Below are positions 57,447-64,000 of a stretch of 64,000 nucleotides of DNA, in pieces. Position 1 is the stretch's first letter, and each line of letters starts with the position of its first letter. The position numbers and the translations under genes are program-made. Source of the DNA: Streptomyces fuscichromogenes (GTDB lineage Bacteria > Actinomycetota > Actinomycetes > Streptomycetales > Streptomycetaceae); the NCBI RefSeq assembly GCF_014645815.1, contig NZ_BMML01000034.1, positions 31,982 through 95,981 on the forward strand, read 5' to 3'. Under the pieces are notes generated by a model. That model saw only the letters and a list, made by a program, of their open reading frames with translations, had not been told where the DNA came from and searched no databases.

Positions 57447-58555
57447 GGAACGGGGACGGGCCGGTGCGGGACGAAGAACGCGGCACACGGGAGCTGCCGG
57501 CCGGGGGCGAAGGCCCCGAGGCCGGCTCCCGCCGCATGGCTGACGGCATCGACGGCATCCCGGAGCAGGCCAGGCCGCACCCGGAGGACGCCTCCGCGCA
57601 GGTCGGGCTGGAGGGTGCCGCGCAGAGCGCGCCCCCGGAAGGTCGGAACGGGGTCGCGGCCCCGCACCGAGCCGGGGCGAAGGCTCGCGGAAGGGCGACG
57701 GGCGGGACGATGAGCGAGCACGAGCGATACGCCGAGAACGAGGCGCTGGCCGCAGAGGTGGTGCAGGCGACCCAGCACGAACCTCAGGAGCGCAGCCAGC
57801 CTCAGGACCGCAGCGGCGCGCGCGCCCTGTTCGTCGAGCTGCGCGGGCTGAAGGAGGGCAGCGCCGAGTACGCGGAGCTGCGCAATCGGCTGGTCCGGAT
57901 GCATCTGCCGCTCGTGGAGCACCTCGCGCGCCGGTTCCGCAATCGCGGCGAGCCGCTGGACGACCTCACCCAGGTCGCCACCATCGGCCTGATCAAGTCG
58001 GTCGACCGGTTCGACCCGGACCGGGGCGTGGAGTTCTCGACGTACGCCACCCCGACGGTGGTCGGCGAGATCAAGCGCCACTTCCGCGACAAGGGCTGGG
58101 CGGTCCGCGTCCCGCGCCGCCTCCAGGAGCTGCGCCTCGCGCTCACCACCGCCACGGCGGAGCTGTCCCAGCAGCACGGCCGCTCACCCACGGTCCACGA
58201 GCTGGCCGAGAAGCTCGCGATCTCGGAGGAGGAGGTCCTGGAGGGCCTGGAGTCGGCCAACGCCTACTCCACGCTGTCCCTGGACGTCCCCGACACCGAC
58301 GACGAGTCGCCGGCGGTCGCCGACACCCTGGGCGCGGAGGACGAGGCCCTGGAGGGCGTCGAGTACCGCGAGTCCCTCAAGCCCCTGCTGGAGGACCTCC
58401 CGCCCCGAGAGAAGCGGATCCTTCTGCTCCGCTTCTTCGGCAACATGACCCAGTCCCAGATCGCCCAGGAGGTCGGCATCAGCCAGATGCACGTCTCCCG
58501 GCTGCTGGCGAGGACCCTGGCTCAGCTCCGGGAGAAGCTGCTGGTGGAGGAGTAG
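57443..58555 (+). CDS. sigH: Stress-response sigma factor (SigB/F/G type, SigH-like)
   Basis: 370-aa group 3 sigma factor. Residues about 1-90 are an acidic, Gly/Pro/Glu-rich extension lacking homology to sigma regions. Core regions follow: region 2 (LVRMHLPLVEHLARRFRNRGEPLDDLTQVATIGLIKSVDRF), region 3 and region 4 (LPPREKRILLLRFFGNMTQSQIAQEVGISQMHVSRLLARTL). GTG 57443 overlaps the anti-sigma stop (GTGA). An internal ATG at 57711 (MSEHERYAENEAL) would give a shorter form without most of the extension; several size forms of SigH are known in S. coelicolor. It directs osmotic-stress and development genes. Confidence 0.93.
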   Translation: MRNGDGPVRDEERGTRELPAGGEGPEAGSRRMADGIDGIPEQARPHPEDASAQVGLEGAAQSAPPEGRNGVAAPHRAGAKARGRATGGTMSEHERYAENEALAAEVVQATQHEPQERSQPQDRSGARALFVELRGLKEGSAEYAELRNRLVRMHLPLVEHLARRFRNRGEPLDDLTQVATIGLIKSVDRFDPDRGVEFSTYATPTVVGEIKRHFRDKGWAVRVPRRLQELRLALTTATAELSQQHGRSPTVHELAEKLAISEEEVLEGLESANAYSTLSLDVPDTDDESPAVADTLGAEDEALEGVEYRESLKPLLEDLPPREKRILLLRFFGNMTQSQIAQEVGISQMHVSRLLARTLAQLREKLLVEE

Positions 58556-58577
58556 ACCGTCAGGACGCCCCGCACCG

Positions 58578-58632
58578 GAGCGCCCCTTCAGGGACGCGAG
58601 GAACCGCGCGTCCAGCCCCCACCCACCCGCAG
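58578..58632. repeat. Dispersed hairpin repeat, degenerate copy
   Basis: AGCGCCCCTTCAGGGACGCG, then GAACCGCGCGTCCAGCCCCC and CCCACCC: the same order as at 23813-23860 but with mutated stem. It lies just beyond the sigH stop. Confidence 0.65.
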
Positions 58633-58633
58633 A

Positions 58634-59080
58634 TCAGCCACTACGCCCAGGCCCCTTGATCCCAAGGGCCTGGGTGGTGGCGGAGTTCACCAGCAACACC
58701 AGCGAGGCAACCGCCACCACGGCCAGCACGATCCCCACCGGAATCGCCAGGCTGTCGGCCTGCAGCAGGTTGTAGGCCACCGGCAGCGCCATGATCTGCG
58801 TGATCACCGCCGGCCCCCGGCTCCAGCTCTTCCGCAGCAGCAGCCCCCGCGCGGCCAGCAGCGGCAGCAGCGCGAGCACCAGCACGGTGATACCCCCGGT
58901 GATCGCCTGCCCCCGGTCGTCCGGATCCCCGGTGATTCCGAGCACGGCCAGCCACACCCCGCCGACGACCAGCGCGAGCCCTTCCAGCCCGGCCAGCGCG
59001 GCGGCGTACGTCAGCCGTCGCGGACGCGGTCCGTCGATTCCGTCGGCCGTCCCGGCCGTAGGCACACCCTCACTGCTCAC
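58634..59080 (-). CDS. Integral membrane protein, four-helix
   Basis: 148-aa protein with four hydrophobic segments (about 26-48, 58-78, 90-107 and 114-132). Not assigned to a characterised family. The N-terminus is Gly/Thr-rich and cytoplasmic. GTG 59080. Convergent with sigH and divergent from the lipid kinase gene. Confidence 0.82.
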   Translation of the reverse strand: MSSEGVPTAGTADGIDGPRPRRLTYAAALAGLEGLALVVGGVWLAVLGITGDPDDRGQAITGGITVLVLALLPLLAARGLLLRKSWSRGPAVITQIMALPVAYNLLQADSLAIPVGIVLAVVAVASLVLLVNSATTQALGIKGPGRSG

Positions 59081-59217
59081 GCCGGAAAGGGTAGCCCGCG
59101 GCCCCGCCGCGGAACCCGCGGCCCTCGCCCCCGAGTGTCGAGGCTCACGCCCCTGTCTCTTACCCGATCCCTAACTCGGTCTGGGCCCGGTACTTTCCAG
59201 TAGGTACGCTGCAATCC

Positions 59218-60186
59218 ATGCGTGCACTTCTCGTGGTCAATCCGGCGGCAACCACCACAAGCGCACGTAGGCGCGATGTCCTCATCCATGCGCTCGCCAG
59301 CGAAGTGAAGCTGGAGGCGGTCACCACCGAGTACCGCGGCCACGCCCGCGACCTCGCGCGGCTCGCGGCGGAGAGCGACGACATCGACCTCGTCGTGGCA
59401 CTCGGCGGCGACGGCACGGTCAACGAGGTGGTCAACGGCCTGCTCCACAACGGCCCCGCCCCGGACCGGCTGCCCGGCCTCGCGGTGGTCCCCGGCGGCT
59501 CCACCAACGTCTTCGCCCGCGCCCTCGGCCTGCCCAACGATCCGGTCGAGGCCACCGGCGCCCTGCTGGACGCCCTGCGCGAGAAGCGCGAGCGCCTCGT
59601 CGGCCTGGGCCTGACCGCGGGCACGCCCGGCACCGAGGACGAGGCGGTCCCGGCCCGCTGGTTCACCTTCAACGCGGGGCTCGGCTTCGACGCCGGCGTG
59701 GTCGGCCGAGTCGAGCAGCAGCGCGAGCTCGGCAGGAAATCGACGCATGCCCTGTACGTCCGGCAGGTCGTCCGGCAGTTCCTCGGTGAACAGCACCGCC
59801 GGCACGGGCCGATCACCCTGGAGCGGGCCGGCGCCGACCCGATCACTGATCTCGTCGTGGCGATAGTCTGCAATACCTCACCCTGGACGTATCTCGGCAA
59901 TCGCCCGATGTACACGTCGCCTAAGGCCTCGTTCGATAAAGGCATCGACGTACTCGGTCTCAGCCGCCTGTCAACCGCCGCGGCTGCCCGTTATGGCACA
60001 CAGTTGCTCACTTCGTCCCCCGAGCGCGGACCCCATGGCAAGCATGCGGTGTCGCTGCATGACCTGGACCGGTTCACCTTGCATTCGAAGGTCCCCCTCC
60101 CCCTTCAGATGGACGGCGACCACCTAGGACTGCGTACGAGCGTGACGTTCACAGGCGTACGCAGTGCACTGCGTGTGATTGTGTGA
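59218..60186 (+). CDS. Diacylglycerol/sphingosine kinase-family lipid kinase
   Basis: 322-aa DAGK catalytic-domain protein: LLVVNPAATTTSARR, the nucleotide-binding VALGGDGTVNEVVNGLL and PGGSTNVFARALGLP. It phosphorylates a lipid such as diacylglycerol. ATG 59218. The C-terminal half is the usual beta-sandwich (DGDHLGLRTSVTFTGVRSALRVIV). Precedes wblE on the same strand with a 320-bp gap. Confidence 0.9.
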   Translation: MRALLVVNPAATTTSARRRDVLIHALASEVKLEAVTTEYRGHARDLARLAAESDDIDLVVALGGDGTVNEVVNGLLHNGPAPDRLPGLAVVPGGSTNVFARALGLPNDPVEATGALLDALREKRERLVGLGLTAGTPGTEDEAVPARWFTFNAGLGFDAGVVGRVEQQRELGRKSTHALYVRQVVRQFLGEQHRRHGPITLERAGADPITDLVVAIVCNTSPWTYLGNRPMYTSPKASFDKGIDVLGLSRLSTAAAARYGTQLLTSSPERGPHGKHAVSLHDLDRFTLHSKVPLPLQMDGDHLGLRTSVTFTGVRSALRVIV

Positions 60187-60506
60187 GCGGAACGGGCTAA
60201 AGTCCTTTCACTCGAACGTTTAGGCCAGGATCCACCCCATGGAAGTACGGCTGTGACCCAGTCGACACCGAGGAATCAAAAAAAACTTTCCGGAAGGGGT
60301 TGTATCCGCCGCTGAGGTTTGCGAGGCTCTACGTGGCGGTCGGGACAGCCCGCAACACCGGCGTCCACTGATCACCGGAATCCCCCTTCAACTCACAGGA
60401 CCCCTGCCAGGGAACCTGGCGGTCGGCCCTTCACTTGTTGAGGGATTCGTGAAAGCGTTCACATTCACAAGCAACGTGCATGTAATACCAAGGAGAGGTA
60501 GCAGCC
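60187..60506 (+). promoter_or_regulatory. Long regulatory region upstream of wblE
   Basis: 320 bp without a gene. It includes an uninterrupted A8 tract at 60278-60285, unusual here, and an inverted repeat GTGAA-AGCG-TTCAC at 60449-60462 about 45 bp before the start codon. The ribosome binding site AGGAGAGG is clear. A GGAAT element at 60272 is present, but no matching GTT at normal spacing. Confidence 0.55.
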
Positions 60507-60764
60507 ATGGACTGGCGTCACAACGCCGTTTGCCGCGAGGAAGACCCCGAGCTCTTCTTCCCCATCGGCAACACCGGTCCTGCGCTGCTGCAGATCGAGG
60601 AAGCCAAGGCCGTCTGCCGGCGCTGCCCCGTCATGGATCAGTGTTTGCAGTGGGCGCTTGAGTCCGGCCAGGACTCCGGCGTCTGGGGTGGTCTCAGCGA
60701 GGACGAGCGTCGCGCGATGAAGCGCCGTGCCGCCCGCAACCGGGCCCGTCAGGCCACCGCCTGA
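60507..60764 (+). CDS. wblE: WhiB-like iron-sulfur protein WblE (WhiB1 type)
   Basis: 85-aa actinobacterial Wbl protein. Four cluster-ligand cysteines: C9, C37, C40 and C46 (CREEDPELFFP; KAVCRRCPVMDQC), then the signature GVWGGLSEDERR and a basic C-terminal helix. It matches WblE of S. coelicolor and WhiB1 of mycobacteria, an essential-class regulator that binds the vegetative sigma factor and senses nitric oxide or oxygen through its 4Fe-4S cluster. ATG 60507 follows AGGAGAGG. Confidence 0.95.
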   Translation: MDWRHNAVCREEDPELFFPIGNTGPALLQIEEAKAVCRRCPVMDQCLQWALESGQDSGVWGGLSEDERRAMKRRAARNRARQATA

Positions 60765-60884
60765 CAGTCCCACCCCTGGTGACAGCCTGAGCTTGGCGGC
60801 GCGTACAGCGAGTACGCATCTCCCGCCCCCGAGCCGCAGCGCGCAGTACCCCCGATGCGCTTAGAGAAGCAGCAACGAGCGAGC

Positions 60885-60911
60885 AGCCCCGGACCCACCA
60901 GGTCCGGGGCT
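60885..60911. terminator. Terminator between wblE and the histidine kinase gene
   Basis: AGCCCCGGACC-CACCA-GGTCCGGGGCT, an 11-bp perfect stem followed by CTTTGCT on the plus strand. It lies between convergent genes. Confidence 0.85.
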
Positions 60912-60960
60912 CTTTGCTGTGCCCAACTCCCTTTTCGCTGTGCGCAACTCCCCTCAGGCG

Positions 60961-62436
60961 CTACTTCTGCGGTCGCACCGGCACGTCGAGGATCACCCGG
61001 GTCCCCCGCTCCGGCGCCGGCACCATGTCGAACGTGCCGCCCAACTCGCCCTCCACCAGCGTCCGTACGATCTGCAGGCCGAGGTTGCCGGAGCGGTGCG
61101 GGTCGAAGCCGTCGGGCAGGCCGACGCCGTCGTCCTGGACGGTGACGAGGAGCCGGGACTCCTTGGTGGTGCCGCCGCGGACCGCCGTGACCTCGACGGT
61201 GCCGGTGTCGCCCTCGCGGAAGCCGTGTTCGAGGGCGTTCTGGAGGATTTCGGTGAGAACCATCGACAGCGGGGTGGCGACCTCGGCATCGAGTATCCCG
61301 AAGCGTCCGGTGCGCCGGCCGGTGACCTTCCCGGGCGAGATCTCGGCGACCATGGCGAGCACCCGGTCGGCGATCTCGTCGAACTCCACCCGCTCGTCCA
61401 GGTTCTGGGACAGCGTCTCGTGCACGATGGCGATGGAGCCGACCCGCCGGACGGCCTCCTCCAGCGCCTCCCGGCCGCGTTCCGAGTCGATGCGCCGGGC
61501 CTGGAGGCGCAACAGGGCGGCGACCGTCTGGAGGTTGTTCTTCACCCGGTGGTGGATCTCCCGGATGGTCGCGTCCTTGGTGATCAACTCGCGCTCGCGG
61601 CGGCGCAGTTCGGTGACGTCCCGGAGCAGCACCAGGGAACCGATGCGGGTGCCCTTGGGCTTGAGCGGGATCGCCCGGAACTGGATGACACCGTCCTCGG
61701 ACTCGATCTCGAACTCGCGCGGCGCCCAGCCGCTGGCGAGTTTGGCGAGCGCCTCGTCCACCGGCCCCTTGGTCGGGGCGAGTTCGGCGGTGGTCCGGCC
61801 GAGGTGGTGGCCGAGCAGGTCGGCGGCGAGGCCGAGGCGGTGGTAGGCGGAGAGCGCGTTCGGGGAGGCGTACTGGACGATGCCGTCGCCGTCCACCCGG
61901 ATCAGGCCGTCGCCGACGCGCGGTGAGGCGTCCATGTCGACCTGCTGGTTCGGGAAGGGAAACGATCCGGCGGCGATCATCTGCGCCAGGTCGGAGGCGC
62001 TCTGGAGATAGGTGAGCTCCAGGCGGCTCGGGGTGCGCACGGTCAGCAGGTTGGTGTTGCGGGCGATGACCCCCAGGATCCGGCCCTCGCGCCGCACCGG
62101 GATGGACTCCACCCGTACGGGGACCTCTTCGCGCCACTCCGGGTCGCCCTCGCGGACGATCCGGCCCTCGTCCAGGGCGATGTCCAGCATGGGCCGGCGG
62201 CCGCGCGGGACCAGGTGGCCGACCATGTCGTCCTGGTAGGAGGTGGGGCCGGTGTTGGGGCGCATCTGCGCCACCGAGACGTACCGGGTGCCGTCCCGGG
62301 TGGGGACCCACAGGACCAGGTCGGCGAAGGAGAGGTCGGAGAGCAGCTGCCACTCCGAGACCAGCAGATGGAGCCACTCGAGGTCGGAGTCGTCGAGGGC
62401 GGTGTGCTGGCGGACCAGTTCGTTCATGGAGGGCAC
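60961..62436 (-). CDS. PdtaS-like sensor histidine kinase (GAF-PAS-HisKA_2-HATPase)
   Basis: 491-aa soluble histidine kinase. The N-terminal ~150 residues are a GAF-like domain of the PdtaS type (WLHLLVSEWQLLSDLSFADLVLW ... VPVRVESIPVRREGRILGVIARNTN). A PAS domain follows (about 165-280: VDGDGIVQYASPNALSAYHRLG), then the HisKA_2 phospho-acceptor IHHRVKNNLQTVAALLRLQARR and HATPase with N box ILQNALEHGF and G motifs DDGVGLP and GNLGLQIVRTLV. Its mycobacterial relative phosphorylates the ANTAR regulator PdtaR, which acts on terminators; the partner is not in this window. GTG 62436 kept; ATG 62427 is also possible. Confidence 0.92.
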   Translation of the reverse strand: MPSMNELVRQHTALDDSDLEWLHLLVSEWQLLSDLSFADLVLWVPTRDGTRYVSVAQMRPNTGPTSYQDDMVGHLVPRGRRPMLDIALDEGRIVREGDPEWREEVPVRVESIPVRREGRILGVIARNTNLLTVRTPSRLELTYLQSASDLAQMIAAGSFPFPNQQVDMDASPRVGDGLIRVDGDGIVQYASPNALSAYHRLGLAADLLGHHLGRTTAELAPTKGPVDEALAKLASGWAPREFEIESEDGVIQFRAIPLKPKGTRIGSLVLLRDVTELRRRERELITKDATIREIHHRVKNNLQTVAALLRLQARRIDSERGREALEEAVRRVGSIAIVHETLSQNLDERVEFDEIADRVLAMVAEISPGKVTGRRTGRFGILDAEVATPLSMVLTEILQNALEHGFREGDTGTVEVTAVRGGTTKESRLLVTVQDDGVGLPDGFDPHRSGNLGLQIVRTLVEGELGGTFDMVPAPERGTRVILDVPVRPQK

Positions 62437-62736
62437 GTCTGTGAGCGTACCTGGCGGTATGTGGATGGCCGAAAAACAGCGGGTCCGGAAAGGACGGAGG
62501 GCCCGGAGACACCCGCGGGCCGCGGCGCCTGGGAGGGACCCTCAACCCTCCCGGCACCGCAGCCCGGAGCAGCAACGGCCGCGGGGTGTGCGGTCCCGGT
62601 CGGCCGAAGGTGAGGAGCCGGGGCAGTCAGGGCAGAGAGCTCCGGTTCCTCGGTCCGTCTTCCTGTGCGGGGAAGACGGAGGAGTGTGACTGTGTGGTAC
62701 GGCCGATGCCGTACTCGTTCAGCCCTCGTACGCAAT

Positions 62737-62752
62737 TGTGGACTAGACCACG
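62737..62752. promoter_or_regulatory. Distal dre-like (DasR) site
   Basis: TGTGGACTAGACCACG matches the DasR-responsive element consensus ACTGGTCTAGACCACT at 12 of 16 positions and keeps the inner TGG-CTAGACCA. It lies 318 bp before nagB. Confidence 0.55.
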
Positions 62753-62997
62753 GTGTGTGTCCATGCGTTGGAGACTGTTCACAGTTGATGCGATCGCAGC
62801 CTAGCCCGCCGGGGTGGGCCGTGGGGGCGGATGACCGGGGCAATTTTCCGGGGCCCGACGAGGGCGCCGCGGCGGGTCGTGGAAGTTTTCCTCGTTTCAC
62901 CCCGTCTGATGCTTTCACGTAACCTCGCGACGGTCCCCTTTCCCTGCGCCCGGCCTGTGGTGACAGGGGTCGGTTCTGTTAGATTGATCCCCATCAG

Positions 62998-63013
62998 ATT
63001 GGTCTAAACCACA
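62998..63013. promoter_or_regulatory. Proximal dre (DasR) site
   Basis: ATTGGTCTAAACCACA matches the dre consensus at 13 of 16 positions and lies 57 bp before the nagB start, next to a possible -10. nagB is an established DasR target in S. coelicolor, so repression in the absence of glucosamine-6-phosphate is expected. Confidence 0.85.
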
Positions 63014-63069
63014 TAGACCTTCCGGACCCTTCAGCTCTCTTCAGCTCTCTTCAGAACGGCAGGCCCAGC

Positions 63070-63855
63070 GTGGAAGTTGTCATCGTTCCGGATGCCGCCG
63101 CGGGTGGCGAGCTGATCGCCGAGGCCATGGCTCAGCTGCTCCGGCGCAAACCGGACGCGCTGCTCGGGGTGGCCACCGGCTCGACCCCGCTGCCCATCTA
63201 CCAGGCGCTCACCGCCAAGGTCCGGGCCGGTGCGGTGGACACCTCGCGGGCCCGGATAGCCCAGCTCGACGAATACGTGGGGCTGCCGGCCGAGCATCCG
63301 GAGTCGTACCGGTCGGTGCTGCGGCGCGAGGTGCTGGAGCCGCTCGGGATCGGGATCGACGCGTTCCTCGGCCCGGACGGCGCGGCCGAGGACGTGCGGG
63401 CCGCCTGCCAGGCCTACGACGCGGAGCTGGCGCGGGCCGGCGGCGTGGACCTCCAGTTGCTCGGGATCGGGACCGACGGGCACATCGGGTTCAACGAGCC
63501 GTGTTCCTCGCTGGCCTCACGGACCCGGATCAAGACGCTGACCGAGCAGACCCGGGTCGACAACGCGCGGTTCTTCGACGGGGACATCGCGCAGGTGCCG
63601 CACCACGTCATCACCCAGGGGATCGGGACGATCCTGGAGGCCCGGCACCTGGTGCTGCTGGCCACGGGCGAGGGGAAGGCCGACGCGGTCGCGGCGACGG
63701 TGGAGGGGCCGGTCGCCGCGGTGTGCCCGGCGTCTGCGCTGCAGCTGCATCCGCATGCCACGGTGGTCGTCGACGAGGCCGCGGCGTCCAAGCTGAAGCA
63801 TGCGGACTATTTCCGGTACACGTTCGTCAACAAGCCGGAGTGGCAGGGCATTTGA
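63070..63855 (+). CDS. nagB: Glucosamine-6-phosphate deaminase
   Basis: 261-aa cytoplasmic enzyme converting glucosamine-6-phosphate to fructose-6-phosphate and ammonia, the entry of aminosugars from chitin into glycolysis. Conserved GVATGSTPLPIYQAL (phosphate loop), QLDEYVGLPAEHPESYRSVL (catalytic Asp), LGIGTDGHIGFNEP (with Asp, His and Glu) and LATGEGKADAVAATVEGP. GTG 63070. The family-type MEVVIV start follows. Regulated through the dre site upstream. Confidence 0.95.
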   Translation: MEVVIVPDAAAGGELIAEAMAQLLRRKPDALLGVATGSTPLPIYQALTAKVRAGAVDTSRARIAQLDEYVGLPAEHPESYRSVLRREVLEPLGIGIDAFLGPDGAAEDVRAACQAYDAELARAGGVDLQLLGIGTDGHIGFNEPCSSLASRTRIKTLTEQTRVDNARFFDGDIAQVPHHVITQGIGTILEARHLVLLATGEGKADAVAATVEGPVAAVCPASALQLHPHATVVVDEAAASKLKHADYFRYTFVNKPEWQGI

Positions 63856-63923
63856 GACGCGGTCCCGTCTGCCTGGTCCGGTTCGATGCGGACTGACCGT
63901 CGTGGTGGGTTGCTCGCGCAGTT

Positions 63924-63948
63924 CCCCGCGCCCCTTTGGGGCGCGGGG
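63924..63948. repeat. Dispersed hairpin repeat, copy after nagB
   Basis: CCCCGCGCCCC-TTT-GGGGCGCGGGG, an 11-bp perfect stem, preceded by GGTTGCTCGCGCAGTT; it is the inverted form of the element at 23813-23860. It may also act as terminator of nagB, 69 bp downstream. Confidence 0.8.
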
Positions 63949-63983
63949 CGTCAGGGCGTGGGGTGTCGGATAGGTTGCCCGGC

Positions 63984-64000
63984 ATGACTGTGTTGGGAAC
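63984..64000 (+). CDS. Possible start of the next gene (cut by window end)
   Basis: ATGACTGTGTTGGGAAC opens a frame that runs off the window. Only five complete codons are visible; it follows a hairpin and a purine-poor leader, so this is a weak proposal with no functional information. Confidence 0.3.

Larger units (their letters stand above)
62437..63069. other. 633-bp divergent intergenic region before nagB
   Basis: Two dre-like sites are seen (62737-62752 and 62998-63013). A TAGATT at 62980-62985 could be a -10 element with the second dre site just downstream. TTCAGCTCTC is directly repeated around 63030-63050. No gene with convincing coding character is seen in the 300 bp before the first dre site. 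Confidence 0.6.

Noticed and set aside
60272..60301. SigR-type promoter (GGAAT ... GTT) before wblE
   Set aside because: The spacer is 22 bp, longer than the usual 18-19, so the match is not convincing.

Overview
The window is high-GC actinobacterial DNA. Gene content and order point to Streptomyces: an E1/E2-fused 2-oxoglutarate decarboxylase, a nickel superoxide dismutase with its maturation protease, WblE, a SigH-type stress sigma factor with its anti-sigma gene, a DasR-type operator before nagB, a family 2B encapsulin, many GTG starts and short G+C-rich dispersed hairpins. Much of it reads as ordinary chromosomal core, broken by two accessory blocks and several fast-evolving repeats.

Layout. 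1-6.0 kb: an OmpR/EnvZ-type two-component pair, then kgd. 6.1-19.5 kb (minus strand): six co-directional genes that look like one transcription unit. In transcription order they are a trypsin-like protease with a VMAP-like C-terminal region, a MoxR AAA+ ATPase, a vWA/TPR protein of the SAV_2336 type, an FxsA-like precursor peptide, an FxsB-type radical SAM enzyme and an FxsT-type TIR/NB-ARC/TPR protein. A predicted cyclophane RiPP pathway is thus joined to a conflict-type signalling module; the peptide ends FNNAF rather than the canonical FxSxx. 19.8-22.7 kb: a DUF6104 gene, a small membrane protein, and a DUF4097-PadR pair behind a palindromic operator that covers the -10 element. 22.7-30.5 kb: zinc-binding dehydrogenase, NADP malic enzyme, a polar amino-acid ABC importer, methyltransferase, CGNR regulator and sodX.

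30.6-40.7 kb: sodN, whose 3' end is occupied by a roughly 9.6 kb island. A near-identical 19-bp repeat lies at the sodN stop codon and again at 40623-40641, where the native sodN terminator now sits. A tyrosine integrase remnant abuts the left repeat and a perfect 21-bp tandem repeat lies next to the right one. Cargo: a relaxase-like C-terminal fragment, a methyltransferase-XRE regulator pair, a GHKL ATPase, a small unknown, a class I tRNA-ligase-like protein, an ASCH protein, and a nucleotide module of OPRT, an archaeal-type IMP cyclohydrolase (PurO-like) and a stand-alone AICAR transformylase. This nucleotide module is the most unusual metabolic content of the window.

40.7-50 kb: MATE exporter, PPK2, small membrane protein and Pit phosphate transporter, AraC-type regulator, two VOC proteins, DUF952, a zinc-ribbon protein with an 8-copy 12-bp repeat, and a polyprenyl-transferase cargo plus family 2B encapsulin shell. 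50-56.8 kb: amidase, ACC-deaminase-like PLP enzyme, a second TIR-STAND-TPR protein, Na+/H+ antiporter, UBP zinc finger. 57-64 kb: anti-sigma factor and SigH, membrane protein, diacylglycerol kinase, WblE, a PdtaS-like histidine kinase and nagB with two dre-like sites.

No rRNA, tRNA, CRISPR array or intact insertion sequence was seen. Start codons given here were chosen by Shine-Dalgarno match, overlap with the upstream stop, and conserved N-terminal sequence.
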